Shown: positions 1 through 12,500 of the stretch, one piece after another
How the letters are laid out: every line of letters begins with the position of its first letter
Numbering within the stretch: the stretch's first letter is position 1
Assembly (NCBI GenBank): GCA_051294375.1
Contig: CM119266.1
Coordinates: 5,013,770-5,077,769, forward strand
Source: Paraspadella gotoi
Lineage: Eukaryota; Chaetognatha
Direction: 5' to 3'
DNA length: 64,000 nt
Notes under the pieces: model-generated
Told to the model about the DNA's origin: nothing
What the model saw: the letters and a program-made list of their open reading frames with translations, nothing else
The model's database searches: none
Program-made: the position numbers and the translations under genes

Positions 1-1944
1 GTTGGTTGTTTCATCTCGTCGCCTGATGAACTAGAACTCGATCGCCATGAGTCTCTCTTCAAATCTGAATCATCAAAAACGTTTCTACCAATACCCCTTT
101 TATCAGTGTCTCTTTTGTCATCATAACTTTGCCTATCTTCGTATAATTTGATCTTTACCCGCTCTCTCGATCCAGATCTCCTGCCTGAGGATCTGTCGGT
201 CTCCTTATCATAATTGGGACTATAACTACGTCGCCTTTGCGGCGGCGGCGGCGGAGTGTAAGCTCCCCGGTTTTTTCTCATCTTTTCCGGTGATCGGGTT
301 GAATCAGAATTATTCCTCATTCTCTTATTTCTCTCGCTCGAATTTGACCTGGACCTTTCACGGGATTTGGGGTCAAAATTGCGAGTCCTCTCAGCCGATC
401 GAGGCTTTTCGTTCGATCCGGATCTAGGGGCTTTTGACGAAGACGTTGACGACGAAGCCTGGTTCGAGTTTCTCGACTCTTGTCGCCTGCCCGATGGACT
501 GCTCCAATAATCACTCCTTCCGCCCTCCATCTCCTTATTCTTTCTGGCCAAATACTGAGCGGGTGGATGGTAACAAGGCTCATTTATTCTCTTTGGCCCC
601 CACAAGAGATTGGTCGTTTGCGGAGTCAAATTGGATAAGTTTCTTGGATGCAATTGAGCGTTTCTCACGTTGGCCGTGCTTCTTTGAAGAGCGCTGTTCC
701 GACGAACGCTGTTCAGGATTCTCTGTTTGTTATGATTGTCTGTGAAGGCCGGCCTCTTTAATGTCACCTTTCTTTCCGAATCAGACTCGGGAGAGATCGG
801 CATCGGGTGATCGATCGTCTCTTGCTGTTGTTGTGCCTTTTGCGTAACTTTTATCTGAATTTCTCCCAAATGTTTAGCGAATTCTCTCTCTTTGTCGTTA
901 GATTGATCTTCGCTTTTCGTTTTGTCCTCATTTTTATCATCAGATCCGAGTTTTATGATAACCTCCTCTTTTTCTTTAGAATCCAATAAATCATTCAAGT
1001 CGGTCGCCATTTTGTCTTCGTCTTTGGCGACATTTTCAACTTGAGTGGCTCCATCTTTAAAACTCAAACCGTTTCCTTTCTGAGTCTCTTGATCTCTAGT
1101 TATCAAACAAAGCGAACCAGTGAGGTTTTTGACCCAGTCCGCCTGAACTCCTTTGTCCTCGTAAACGTTGACATTTTCCACTTGTGTCTCTTTGTCCTTG
1201 AACAATCTGACCATGTCTGCTTGAATGGCCTTTTCGCGAGTGGGCTTGACTATCTCTACTTGAACACCTTCATCGGACTGTTTGACGACGAGTTTCTTGG
1301 TGGGTTGTTTATCAAAGGTGTAATACTGATGTTTCAACGTCTCTGTCAGCGCTTCGAAGTAACTGTTGATATCATCCTTTTTTTTGGGGGGGGTGGGAAA
1401 TAATAGGTTATTTTATATTGATCAATAAATAAATGATCGATTTTGATGTTTAGGGAAAGGTTAATTTTATTTTATTTTAAAATAAATTTTTAAATTTCTA
1501 GTAACATTTGTATTGAATTTTTTCATGTTTTTATTATTATATTTTATTTATATTTTTTCATTATAATATTGCCTTATATGTTAAATTTAATAAAAACAAT
1601 GCTTATAAAAATCTTTATCAGTGATTCAATATTTAAATTTGTTAAATTAAAAAAAAAAGAAAAATACAAATTTCTTGTTTCATTTTCGTTTTTTTATTTA
1701 CTTGGAAGACCCAAAACTTGCTTTTTTGTTCTTCATTTTCACGCACAGAACTCTGGCACATTGCACATATTCCCATACTACATACTGTGAGATTGTTTTC
1801 CTCCGTCTTGGTCTTGCAACTTTGGCACAATGTTGGAAATATATCCATAGTTTTCTCCATTAATGAATTCACAACACACGTGATAAACTGAAGTTGAACC
1901 AAAATGTCGTCGATTCCGTAGAGATCTTCGTTTTTCTCGTCCAT
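1..1944 (-). CDS. Unrecognised two-exon protein, Cys-rich N-terminus and RS-rich disordered region (3' end outside window)
   Basis: I do not recognise this gene. Exon 1 is 1944-1702 on the minus strand, starting at an ATG (MDEKNEDLYG) and ending at a GTAAAT donor. Exon 2 runs from 1376 past base 1 with no stop codon, and the two exons join in phase 0. Residues 38-68 carry two Cys pairs (CQSC, then C-x4-C-x2-C), which could be a zinc-binding knuckle. After about residue 81 come spaced repeats of the type DxGVQ/ETQVENV, then a long polar tail rich in Arg, Ser and Asp with a Pro run (PPPPPQRRR). The tail resembles RS-type disordered nuclear proteins, but no catalytic motif is visible. The PIEZO exons to the right lack the N-terminal half of that protein, so this gene probably sits inside a PIEZO intron, antisense to it. 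The exon pair is well supported; the function is unknown. Confidence 0.7.
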
Positions 1945-2455
1945 CTTTTTATGTTTTGTGGTTTTTGTTTTTGTTTTTGTTTTGTGTTTTTTGTTTCAAT
2001 GTTTTTTTTTGTTTTTTTTTCACTGTTCCGTATTTACGGAATAAAAAAACACGAATAGAATTTGAATAATAATCTCAAGTTAAAGTTCGATGATTCCTTC
2101 AGAACTGGTCATGCGGGTTTAAGAGAGAAACGACCAAAATTTCTCCTCCATTTTATCGCATTTGAGAGTTTCTTTTTTAGTCAGTCGGTCAGTCTCTCTC
2201 TCTAGATTTTTCAGTTAAACTAGGGGCTTATTTTTACATTCGCCGACCGGGACTTTGAGGTCGGTAATTTTTTTTTCGCTTCTTATGAGCGACTTATATA
2301 AAAATCTCGTTATGCAAAAAAACAGACACTGGTAAGGGGAGAAAAACTGTTATTACAAATTCATAACCATTAACCACCCCTAATCCCTAACCAACCTTAA
2401 CCCAATTGCTAACCGTTTAAAAAATATAACACAAAAATATTGTTTTTCTTTTCCT

Positions 2456-2711
2456 TGTTTGTTTACGTACAACGAGTTTTATTAAGAAACAAATTTCGGA
2501 TATGTTTTGGCTTCAATGTAAACCTCCATCAGTGCAATGACGAATTGATTTGTGAAAAAATTATTTTTACAGACTATGAAGTTTTTAAGAGAGAGAAAGT
2601 CTGTGAAAATATCTGTTTCACAAATTAATTCGTTTTTGCGCTGATGAAGGCTTCCATTGAAGCTGAAACGTGTCCAAAATTTGTTTCTTTATAAAACTCG
2701 TACGTAAACAA
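2456..2711. mobile_element. Fold-back element with hammerhead-ribozyme-like core (Penelope-like terminal repeat pair)
   Basis: Two arms of about 115 bases (2456-2575 and 2600-2711) are imperfect reverse complements. Both outer ends read TTTGTTTACGTAC and then an ACGAGTTTTAT-type sequence. In the right arm, 2641-2675 reads CTGATGA, a 6-bp stem with a 4-base loop, then GAAAC and GTGTC. This is the order of a minimal type I hammerhead: CUGAUGA, stem II, GAAA, cleavage after UC. The left arm has the same layout with a mutated core (CTGATGG). Hammerheads with very short stem III are known from Penelope-like elements, so I infer an inverted pair of PLE-type terminal repeats. No reverse transcriptase is present. 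Confidence 0.5.
2641..2676 (+). ncRNA. Candidate hammerhead ribozyme core
   Basis: CTGATGA at 2641-2647, stem II from GGCTTC pairing with GAAGCT (one G-U pair), loop CATT, then GAAAC and GTGTC with predicted cleavage after the final C. Stem I adjacency is imperfect: UUUUG upstream can pair with CAAAA downstream, but only with two bases bulged. Activity is therefore unproven. Confidence 0.4.
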
Positions 2712-3522
2712 AAAATTCATTTTCTATCTCAAACATAATAATAGAAATTAAAATAAATTTGAAACAATTATTATTTATTATAAAATTATAAAATTTGTAT
2801 TACTGAACCCAAAAAATGTATATTATTGCGCAAACTGAGACTCGACACTAGAGGGAAAACAAAATTAAATGGATTAACACCGACCGGGTGGTACCTAAGG
2901 TTGGTTGCGGACGTCGAATAGTAAAGTTACCCAAATTAGGAAATGTTGTAGCTTTCAAATTCTGATTGGTTAAACCGGTTTGAGGAGCGTTAAATCGAAT
3001 CGAATGAAACCCGTTTTTGAAGGCTTCTCCACGCCCGTAGGAAGTGCGCCTGATCTTAGCGTGTTAGGGTGGATCGTTATATTGTTGAAAATTTGATTTG
3101 ATTTATTATTTAAATATTTTATTAACACATATTTTAGAATGATTTTTATTTTTAAATTAGTAGTCTTGTAAGTTTTTTAGGTTTAATTTATATAATGAAA
3201 TTAATTATTAAATAGTTAAAATGATAGAATATCTTACTTGATGGAGAAAACTATTGTGTACATGTTTTGGGCATATTATCCTTCTTTATCAGTAAGAAAA
3301 TATTAAATTTTAAACATTAATTCTAAAAATGTATATTTTAATAACATTGACATTAGTTTTCTATCGTTTGATAATTAACGCGCCATAAGCACATTTATAG
3401 ATCGAGTCTTCCACGTCGCAAAATTTGACGAGAGAAACAAACTCAATCAGAAAAGACTTTTTGAGAGGCGGGGAATAACCGCGTGGTTTACTGAACAACC
3501 AGATTGATAAAACGACTTGATA

Positions 3523-3525
<3 letters not shown>

Positions 3526-3596
<71 letters not shown>
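3526..3596. repeat. (CT)n microsatellite
   Basis: About 70 bases of uninterrupted CT dinucleotide. Open frames across it (poly Arg-Glu) are artefacts. Confidence 0.95.
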
Positions 3597-3599
<3 letters not shown>

Positions 3600-4153
3600 C
3601 AAGATGTTGCAAAACTAATAGTAACAAACAAACATGATTAATAGGGGTTTTAAGTCTCTCTTCCTTTCTCTCTCTTCTAGATGTCGCAAAATGGAATAGC
3701 TTAAACTAAGTAATAGTAATTAATAGTAACGGACAAACAGGTTTAATAGTCTCACAGTGTAATAGTTTAATAGTATATATATATATCTCTCTCTCTCTCG
3801 CTCGGATATCATATTTCGGATAACTAGGTCGTTAGTTGTTCCAGGCAGATTAGCTCGGAAACTTTCCCAATAAATGAGGTTGTATGTTATCTAATTAGTA
3901 ACATAGCATCTTCAGATCATAAAATCAAAATTTTTTTTAATCCATTTGTTTAAAAAGCAGTTTATTTTAATAAATATTTCTAAAAGATATATTTAACTTT
4001 TTAATATCTTTAAATCTTTACTCTAAAATGGTAAACAAATTGATAAACATTGGTCAGTAGTCAGTAGACTATTGGTTTATCCTTAACAAAATATTATTCT
4101 TAATTCGATTTACACATTTATTTATAATTCTTTTAAATGTTTTGGTTTTTAAG

Positions 4154-6940
4154 GATTCCAATTTCTGCTGGCTCTTATCGCTGGCTCGATCGACTCTTTT
4201 ATCGACATCTTGAACGACATCTCCAAAGATTATCGCTACGTCGCCAAAGTATTGGCAATTGAGAAGAAGATCCTTAAAGCTAAAGGAGAGGTAATAATGT
4301 TTTAAAAATATATACTATAATTATTTGTTTTTTAAATTAAATTATTGTGAAACGGTATGAAAAATTTTTGCCTAGATTTCGCAAGGTTGACTATTTTAAT
4401 ACTAAAACGTTGGTATTTAAATCTTATTAATTCTTTTATTAAAGTATTTCTTCATGTACAATTTTACAATAATTTTCCCATCCCCATACGGCCCCAGCTG
4501 AGGGATTACCCCCCTCCGAACCAACCCAGCTCCCCGATAACTCAGGGTGTCCCAGACAGTGATGGGTGCATGGCCGTTGGGGTGGTCGACCCCAGCGAGT
4601 ATGCTGAGGAAGTCCCATTGGTAGGAAACGCGTAACGGTTTTAGCCTTGGAGTCCCGGTTACTAATCTTAGCTAATTTCGTTTTAATTAATTCGGGAAAA
4701 TCACGGATTTTGTAGTAGAGCTTGGGATCAGTCTTTTTTTTGGATTCAAGCTTTCCATTCTTGGATCAGCCCACGAATTTTAATTATTTCCTAATTTATA
4801 ATTTCGTTAATTTAGTATGACAACTACCTAAAATAAATCATCCGGAACAAATATAAATGCTGACAGTTTTTCCTGTATTTGTTTATAAATTAGTTAAAAT
4901 AAAAACTAATATTAAAAATAAGTAACAGTGGCATTTTCATCTAAAATGATGCATAACCTAATTTTTTATGTATGTTGAAAAAATCTTAATTAAATAACGT
5001 AAGACTTTATATATAACGATTTCATATGGATTATTCTAATATGTAATTTTAAAAATATTACTAACTGAAAGATAAACGTAGCACCTCAGAATTTTTCGTC
5101 GCTTTCATTCTCTGTCCTTTAAAGTTGTTTGGGTTTACAACTATAATGTATTATAATATTTGGTGATTGACATTTTCTTATTTATTTCAATTGGTGATAA
5201 TGAAGCTTTACAAATTCTTTCTTCACCGATGAATGTAGCTCGATTATCGAATGAACCAAAGATCGAGGAACGGACAAATTGCAAATCTTCAAACTCGGCC
5301 CAAGGTAGACCTTTGGTGTTTTTCTTTACAAATCAAGGCTAAAAAATTAGTTGAAATCTGTTAAATATAATAAAATATATGTTTTGATCTATATCATATT
5401 AATTTAGACGTAATTTTACGCAAAATTTATCTTGGATGAATGAAACTCTATCTTTATTCATTAGTCTAAATCAAAGATACTTATTCTTGTTCAAAATACA
5501 AAGTTGCTAAAACTAATATATCAAATGAAATGGTTTTCACTTTTTTAAAAATGTTTCAAATCTTAATTAATTAAATCAATACGTATAGTTTTTACTTTTT
5601 TCATTTTATAAAAATGGATAAACTATGTCAATTCATAGAGTTTTTACTAGGATTTCCCTTTTGTTATTTTTCAGCAAGAGTACGGGGCGTTCGATGTCGT
5701 AGGAGCCGAAGGAAAAGTCGAAGAACAAACGGTCGTGTAAGTATTAATGTTTTAAATGTCGCGCTTAATTTAACATTTATCTAGTTTTATACACGAATCT
5801 TAAACCTTAGATTTTAGATTAACTCTTTCTTTTCTGACACACACTGGCTATTTCTTATCAATTCTCTTTCGTGCGATTACTCTGTGCGTTAATGCTACCT
5901 TAGCGTTGTGAATTACGATTACACCGAATTGGAAGTTCGGTTTACCGAAATTCCTAAGCGTTTATATGTTAAACAAGACAGGTATACTTTTTGATACCCT
6001 TACCTTCAATAACGAACTTGTTATGTCTATTACAATAACTGCTTGCTAAACTCTAAAATCCTCTTGTATATTTCGCATGAATGTTAATAAATAAATAAAT
6101 TACGAAATCAATAATTACAAAATTTAAATGAAACAAAACAAATTTTGTACGTCGGAACAATTAATTCTTAAATCCTTACTGATTAATGCTATATATATTT
6201 ATGTTATCCGCTTTTTTTATAACCATATTAATCCGTTTTGATCTTTTGTTTACCCTGACCCCCATCTAGTGGCGAATTGGTATTAGACGTAACCGAGGTT
6301 GGGGAGAAGAAATTCGAAAGATCTCAGCCCAGGTTGCTGCGTCTATTCATCGCGCTGTACCATGGGCTCGTGGCGCGATCGGAATTATTGTGCTATTTTG
6401 CCATGGTGAGGGTCAAGGGAAGTTTTTTAATAATTGACTTTTTAGGGATAGTTTATTTGGGTCGAATGTTTAGATAACATATTTAATAAAATTTGAAAGA
6501 AAAAGTAATTTAAATATTTTTTATATAAACGAAAATAACTAAACTGAGAGTCTTAATTTTTAAAACGTCGCTTGTTCGAAGTCTGGAGGAAATATAGTTT
6601 ATGTATTAAATGGTTAATTTCAATTTTTGGTTGTATAAATTTAATTTATTTGTAGGATTTAATGAGTTCAAGTAAAAGTAATAAACCTTATTTTAAGTTA
6701 ATTAGCCTTTCAGTTTTAAAACTGTTAAAATGAAGTAATTTTGAATTTCTTTGTCCTTAAATCGTATCAGTTTTATAATTTATAATCTAATCTCTTTTCA
6801 ATTTTTTTCAGATTCTCAATCAAATGACGTCGGCCTCCGTTCTCTCGCTTCCTCTTCCAATCATGATCTTTTTATGGGCGATGTTATCAGTGCCACGCCC
6901 ATCCAAAACATTTTGGATCACCGTTATCACTTACACCGAG
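4154..6940 (+). CDS. PIEZO: PIEZO mechanosensitive channel, exon block 1 (central region, 5' exons outside window)
   Basis: PIEZO proteins are very large trimeric cation channels of the plasma membrane opened by membrane tension. Seven exons are supported: 4154-4290, 4498-4620, 5239-5304, 5675-5736, 5904-5981, 6270-6405 and 6812-6940. All have GT-AG ends and phases that chain together. The third exon was placed by phase alone. The last two are unmistakable: they encode [20 protein letters not shown] and then NQM, a hydrophobic stretch and the [16 protein letters not shown] motif. These belong to the membrane helices roughly 500-600 residues from the C-terminus of vertebrate PIEZO1. Exons 2-5 encode a polar, acidic linker. 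The first exon starts in phase 1, so coding continues to the left of 4154. Family members are about 2,100-2,800 residues, so more than half of the protein is outside this window. Confidence 0.9.
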
Positions 6941-8278
6941 GTGAGTAGGTCTCATTTATCTATCTGTAATAAGCATGTTATAGGCATTATGAGAGCTCTG
7001 TCAATGTCTACAAGCTATAGTAAATACCTAAAGCCAGACGCTAAACGCCGAAACAGTCTCGCTACTGAGTAATCGGAATAGTCAAAAAAAAAAGTTGTGA
7101 CAATAAGTTACAGGATTTTAAAGTCATAGCCGTCGCGTTTTCAGTGACTTAAATTTTAATCATTTATGTAAAATACAATGAGACTAGATTTCGAAGTATT
7201 TGGGGGGGGAGGAGGTGGGGGGGTGGGAGAGAAAAAAGACAAGAGTGGAAGGACAATTTTCATACTTAATTGCGAGAGAAAATGTGATATTTTAACTAGT
7301 TTAGAAAGAAAACAGTAATTTTGGTTGGTTTATGTAAACTCTATATTATCTTTATATTAACATTACATGCGGTTACAGCGCTTTTTTATTTTCTTGAGCT
7401 TTTTTTTTTTTTTGGTGTGAAGTCAATTTTCACCTACACAAGAAAAAAATGTGCAATTTTAAAGGAAGAAGAAATTGTAACTACTGCTAGCGGAGGGAGA
7501 AGGGCGGGGGAGATAAAGTGCCGGCGCCAAAACCATTCACAACTTTCACAAGGAAGTTTTGGTTTTTGTCAAAAAAAATCTCTCTTGGCAATTGAGCCTA
7601 TTAAGTTATTACAATGTACAATTACAATGTACACAACGAGCTTTTTTTTTTCTGCCATTAACGATATCACAGTTATTACATACAATTTTCTTTCAAATGA
7701 AATGCGCAAGAACAATCGTTTTTTTTTGTGAACTTTTTATTTTTAATGTGAAAAAGTTCGGAGTGAATCACGTGACTTGCACGAAGGAAAAAAAAACAAC
7801 AAAAGACTAACGCAACTAGAAATGCGGGAGAAATATTACAAATTATTACTAATAATGTTGCTTTGTTAATATGAATTGTAAATTGGCTACAAATCCTAAA
7901 AAAGTATGGACTATGGATGAAATACTCTCTCATTGGAACTACAAACGCTTGAAGAGATTTAAAGATCATCAAAAAATTATTGACCCGACTCTTTAGAAAA
8001 AGGCCGATTTCAAAAATAAAATGTATAGAGACTCTTTCTCTTAAATTTACCATATTTTACCTTGTAAAAAAACATCTTTGAAGATAAAGTTTTTGCCCCA
8101 GTGGAAAACTTTCTTAAATATGCCATTCAAAATATGCTCTTTAATTTAAAAATCTATTTTTAACATTCATCCTCTTCAAAAAACATTCGCTATTATTATG
8201 TAAATTAACATTTGGAAACCTAGCTCTTCTCAGACTTTCTTCTCTCTTTCTCTCTGTCTCTCTCTCTCTGTCTCTCTC
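6941..8278. other. PIEZO intron, left part, downstream of the mib-like stop codon
   Basis: No supported exon. It holds a G-rich tract at 7200-7232 (runs of 8, 7 and 3 G, possible quadruplex), poly-T and AT-rich sequence. A GA/CT-rich array at 8222-8278 directly abuts the mib-like stop codon. Confidence 0.6.
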
Positions 8279-9508
8279 TCACGCGAACATCTTGATCTTA
8301 GCCGTGATCGCCAGTCTGCACATGTGGCAGCTGACGAGATGCTCGGCGCACCCCGCGCAAGCGGTGTGTCCGCAGTTGAAGACGGTATCCCGTCTTTTTT
8401 CGAAGCAAATGCTGCACAGCACCTCGGCCTGAAGCGCCTCTAGCGACGCTGATTTGCGGCGCAGCTCCGACTCCATGCGGAGGATCTTCTGCTGCAGCTC
8501 CGTCATTTCCGAAGGCGCGAGACCGGATCCTCCTTCGGCGCCTGCGAGACCGTCGTCGTCATCTATGTCGTCGTCGTCATCGTCGCGCGTCTTTTGTTTA
8601 TCTTTGGATCTGTTTCTCCGTCGCTGCCGTCGGAGGCGCTTCGAGGAGGAGGAGGAGGAGGAAGAGGGCGAGGGGCCGTCGTCGAAACGGAGTTGGTATC
8701 CGTCGGGATCGAGTTTGACCAGGACCTCGCTTTGGTTGTGGGTTGGGGGGGTAGGATATTAAAATATTAAGAGTTTGGTATATATTATATTAATTTTAAT
8801 GTTACCAAAAAAATTCAAAATTAGTATCTTTTTCTCTATCTTAATTTTTTTAAATTTGGAATATTTAATATGTTATTAATTTATTGTGATAGTTTTCCAA
8901 TTCTCTTTGCTTTATTTCAGACAGCTACAACCTTTATAAACTATTATTTTTTATTCTTATTATATTATTATTTATATTATTATTATTATAATTAATATTA
9001 CTAATTCACCCGTCGCANNNNNNNNNNTTATATTATTATTTATTATTAATATTATTATTATTATTATTAATATTAATAATTCACCCGTCGCATTGAGGGC
9101 ATCTCGTAGCCCCAATGGCGCAGTCGATGCAGGTCACCGCGTGACAACACGGGCTGAATTTAATGTAGACCGGTTCTTCGCAACACATCATGCAGAGCAG
9201 CGTTTGTATGCGAGAGCCTCCAGCGGCGCCCGCCGAAGATTCGCCTTTTAAATTAAACAAATGAACAGTGTCTAAAAGATATCATGGTGAAGAAATTAAT
9301 AAATTCGAATACTTAAACATAATTCATTCTTGTAAGAAGTTAAATAACAGGAATTATACCTACGATAAATAATAAAATTTTNNNNNNNNNNGATATCATG
9401 GTGAAGATATTAATAAATTCGAATATTTAAACATAATTCATTCATTGTAAGAAGTTAAATAACCGGAATTATACCTAAGATAAATAATAAAATTTTAAAA
9501 TAATAATG

Positions 9509-9544
<36 letters not shown>

Positions 9545-12500
9545 TTTTATTTAGGATACTAAAATATGTCAAATGAGTGTATCTCATAATTTTTTAATAT
9601 TATATTTAATTTCCCGAATATTAGTGGTTGGTTTTAAACTTACCCAAAAACTCGACCCTGTACTGCGTGACCTCAAAATCGTCCGGGTTGAGGTAAGTCA
9701 GCTTCTCCACGATCATATCCATGATGACCTGTTCGTTCTCGTCCCTCGCCACTTTGAACACCGTCCGTCCTTGGTTGTCTTTGATCTTCAAGTCGAGGTT
9801 CTTCTCGATGAAGTTCTCCAGCAGGAGCCGCACCAGCAGCCGGTGCTTCTTCTTGACGGCCTTGTGGAGGCAGGTCTGCCGGTCTTAGTCTGCTACAGGA
9901 TGGCATTCTTGTGGTATAATTTACCAAAGATAACTTGGGGGGGGGGAGAAGGAAGGTCGCAATAAGAATAGCAAAAGTTCAAAAAAAGGTTTTCAGCTTT
10001 AGTTTGGGGTTTCAGCATGTTGCTAATGAGGCTCTGACCCGTCGAAGGATTGTAGAATGTTACATTGCAACTCAGAAATACAGTTTTTTTAAATTATTAT
10101 GTTATGCTTAATCTTATACCCTGACTGCCATTTGCCAATGAAAACTATTTATTTTTTTACATAATCATTAATCGATACTCATTAATGAATTTCAATAATT
10201 ATTAATAATTACAAACCAACAGCAACCAGTACAAAATCCCCACCAACCTGCAAATTGGTGTCCTCCATGTGAGGAATAAGGACTCTGGCCATCGCGATAT
10301 TCTCCAGGTGAATGGCCCAATGCAGAGGCGTTCGGCCAAGAGAGTCTTGATGATTGAAGTAGATCTGGTCGCCGCCGTAGACGTAGATGAGGTCCATCAT
10401 CTCCTGGTCGCCCACCTGAAGTCGGTCGTCAATTCGTGGAGGGTGTTAGGAATTACAATTTCAATTATAGAGAAGTAAAATACTGTGGGAGGTAAGAAAT
10501 GTGGGATCGGATACCAACGAAACTCTTGAATTAAATCTTGGGTTTGGCCGGGTTATTTTCTTGTAATTTAAAAAAAAAATTAGTTGTACCACTTTCAATG
10601 TTAATGCATATATTATTTTGACCTCAGATATTTAAAAATATCTGCAGATCTGACATTAAATAAATATGCTATAAATGTAAACAATGTAAACAAACCTGAA
10701 CGGCCCAGTGGATGGAGGTTCTTCCTTGAGCGTCGGCTTTGTTGACCTCCGAACTTCTCGTCGACAGCAGAAGCCTGAGGATGTCTTTGTTCTGATTCTT
10801 GATCGTCCAGATGAGAGCGGAGTCTCCGTTCATAATACTTTCAAGCAAATCCAAGATTCGAGCGCATTCGTCTGACGGATGAAGAATGATTGATTGATTG
10901 GGTCATGTAAATCATGGCTTGCTTTCAACTTGCTTTCTTTCTTGCCTTTTTTGCTTAATTAGCTGTTATCTATTATGCCTCGAGATTACCAGAGATACAA
11001 CCAATGCATGAAATTACAGAAAAAATAATAAATGATAATAAGTTTGATAAGTAATGCAATCACAATATCCTTATTATCTCACAATCACACCCGCTGCCCT
11101 TTTTTTCACGACCATTGTCGCACTTGCGTGACTTTCGGCGATGTCCATGACGGTTTTCCCGCGGTTGTTCCTTGTGTTCAGCTCCGGATTCGGCGTCATT
11201 GTCAACAGAAGAACAACGAGAAAAACGTTTTTCTTCGCGGCCGCGAGGTGGAGCAACGTGTTGCCCTCGGGGTCCCGCACATTCGTTTGAACTCCTAAAA
11301 TGAAAATTTTTTTAATTAAAATTAATTATAAAATTTACGTAAATAAATCTAACAATTTAAAAATTGAAAAATATCTAATAAGTAATTTAATTATTAATCT
11401 AATATCTAATAAGTAATTGTGCAATTTGCATGAGGAAATATTTGAAGGAGCAGGTGTAGATAATTGAAACTTTCCAACTTATTAATTTACATCTACATCT
11501 TCATATTTGCGGGATAGCGCCACATTCTCCGCTGAATCTAGATCACTCCAGCTCACCTGCCGTGTTCTTATTTATTTCTCTACCCTCCTTGATACTCACG
11601 ATTACCAACGTGCTAAGTCCTACATGCTCCTACATGCTCCTACATGCTCCTACAGGCTCCAGTCTCCCTTAAATACCTGGATGCTTGAGCAGTGCTTGGA
11701 GGATCTCCACGCTCTCTACGTCGATGGCAAAGTGGATGGGATAGAACATCCTGTTGCTCTTTGCGTTGACGTCGCAGTTGGTGTGACTAAGCAACACTTC
11801 TACAGTTCGTTTCTGTTTCTTAGCAACGGCGACGTGAAGCGGCGTGCGTCCGTCGCAGTCGGGAATGTTGCAGTCGCAATCTGGGGGATGTTGAAGGGAT
11901 GTATGAATGAATGAATGTATGAAATGAATGAACTGAAATTGATTTCAATAAATGAATGAATCCGATGTTAATGAACTGGATTTAAATGAATGATTGAACT
12001 TGATTTGAATGAATGAATAAGCTGGATTTGAATGAACTTGATTTAAATGAATGATTGAACTGAATTCGAATGAATGAATGAATGAATGTCCTTTGGATGA
12101 TTTCTTAAACGTCACTCAGGCCTTCAGATTAATGTTTAGTAACATATGGACAAGAAGATAGTCGAAAAATTGACTGATGAACCGACCTAAAGTTTCCTAA
12201 TGACTGCAATGACTGACCGACCGACAGACCGCCGTGTCCCACCAACCTGGCAACGATAGAAATAGGTTCATGACGCTGATGTTCTCCTTGCAGATGGCGC
12301 GCATCAGTGGCGTGTCCTCTCGACTGTTGCGAATGTTCATGTCGCTGTTGGACGTGAGAAGACACGTGACGACGTCGACGTTGCCAGCGTCGACGGCCAA
12401 ATGCAATGGAGTGTTTTGGATCGAATCCAATGCGTTGACCTGATTGGTTTAGGATCTAGGATTAGTTAATAATTAAAATAATGTCATTAGTGTTCGCTGT

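Larger units (their letters stand above)
1945..4153. other. Non-coding interval between the minus-strand gene start and the first visible PIEZO exon
   Basis: No exon with supported phase is visible. It contains the probable 5' flank of the minus-strand gene, a Penelope-like inverted repeat (2456-2711), a long CT array (3526-3596) and AT-rich sequence. It is most likely PIEZO intron. Confidence 0.6.

Noticed and set aside
1041-1403. Plus-strand ORF of 120 codons
   Set aside because: It is antisense to a minus-strand exon that stays open over 1.37 kb and joins in phase to an ATG exon.
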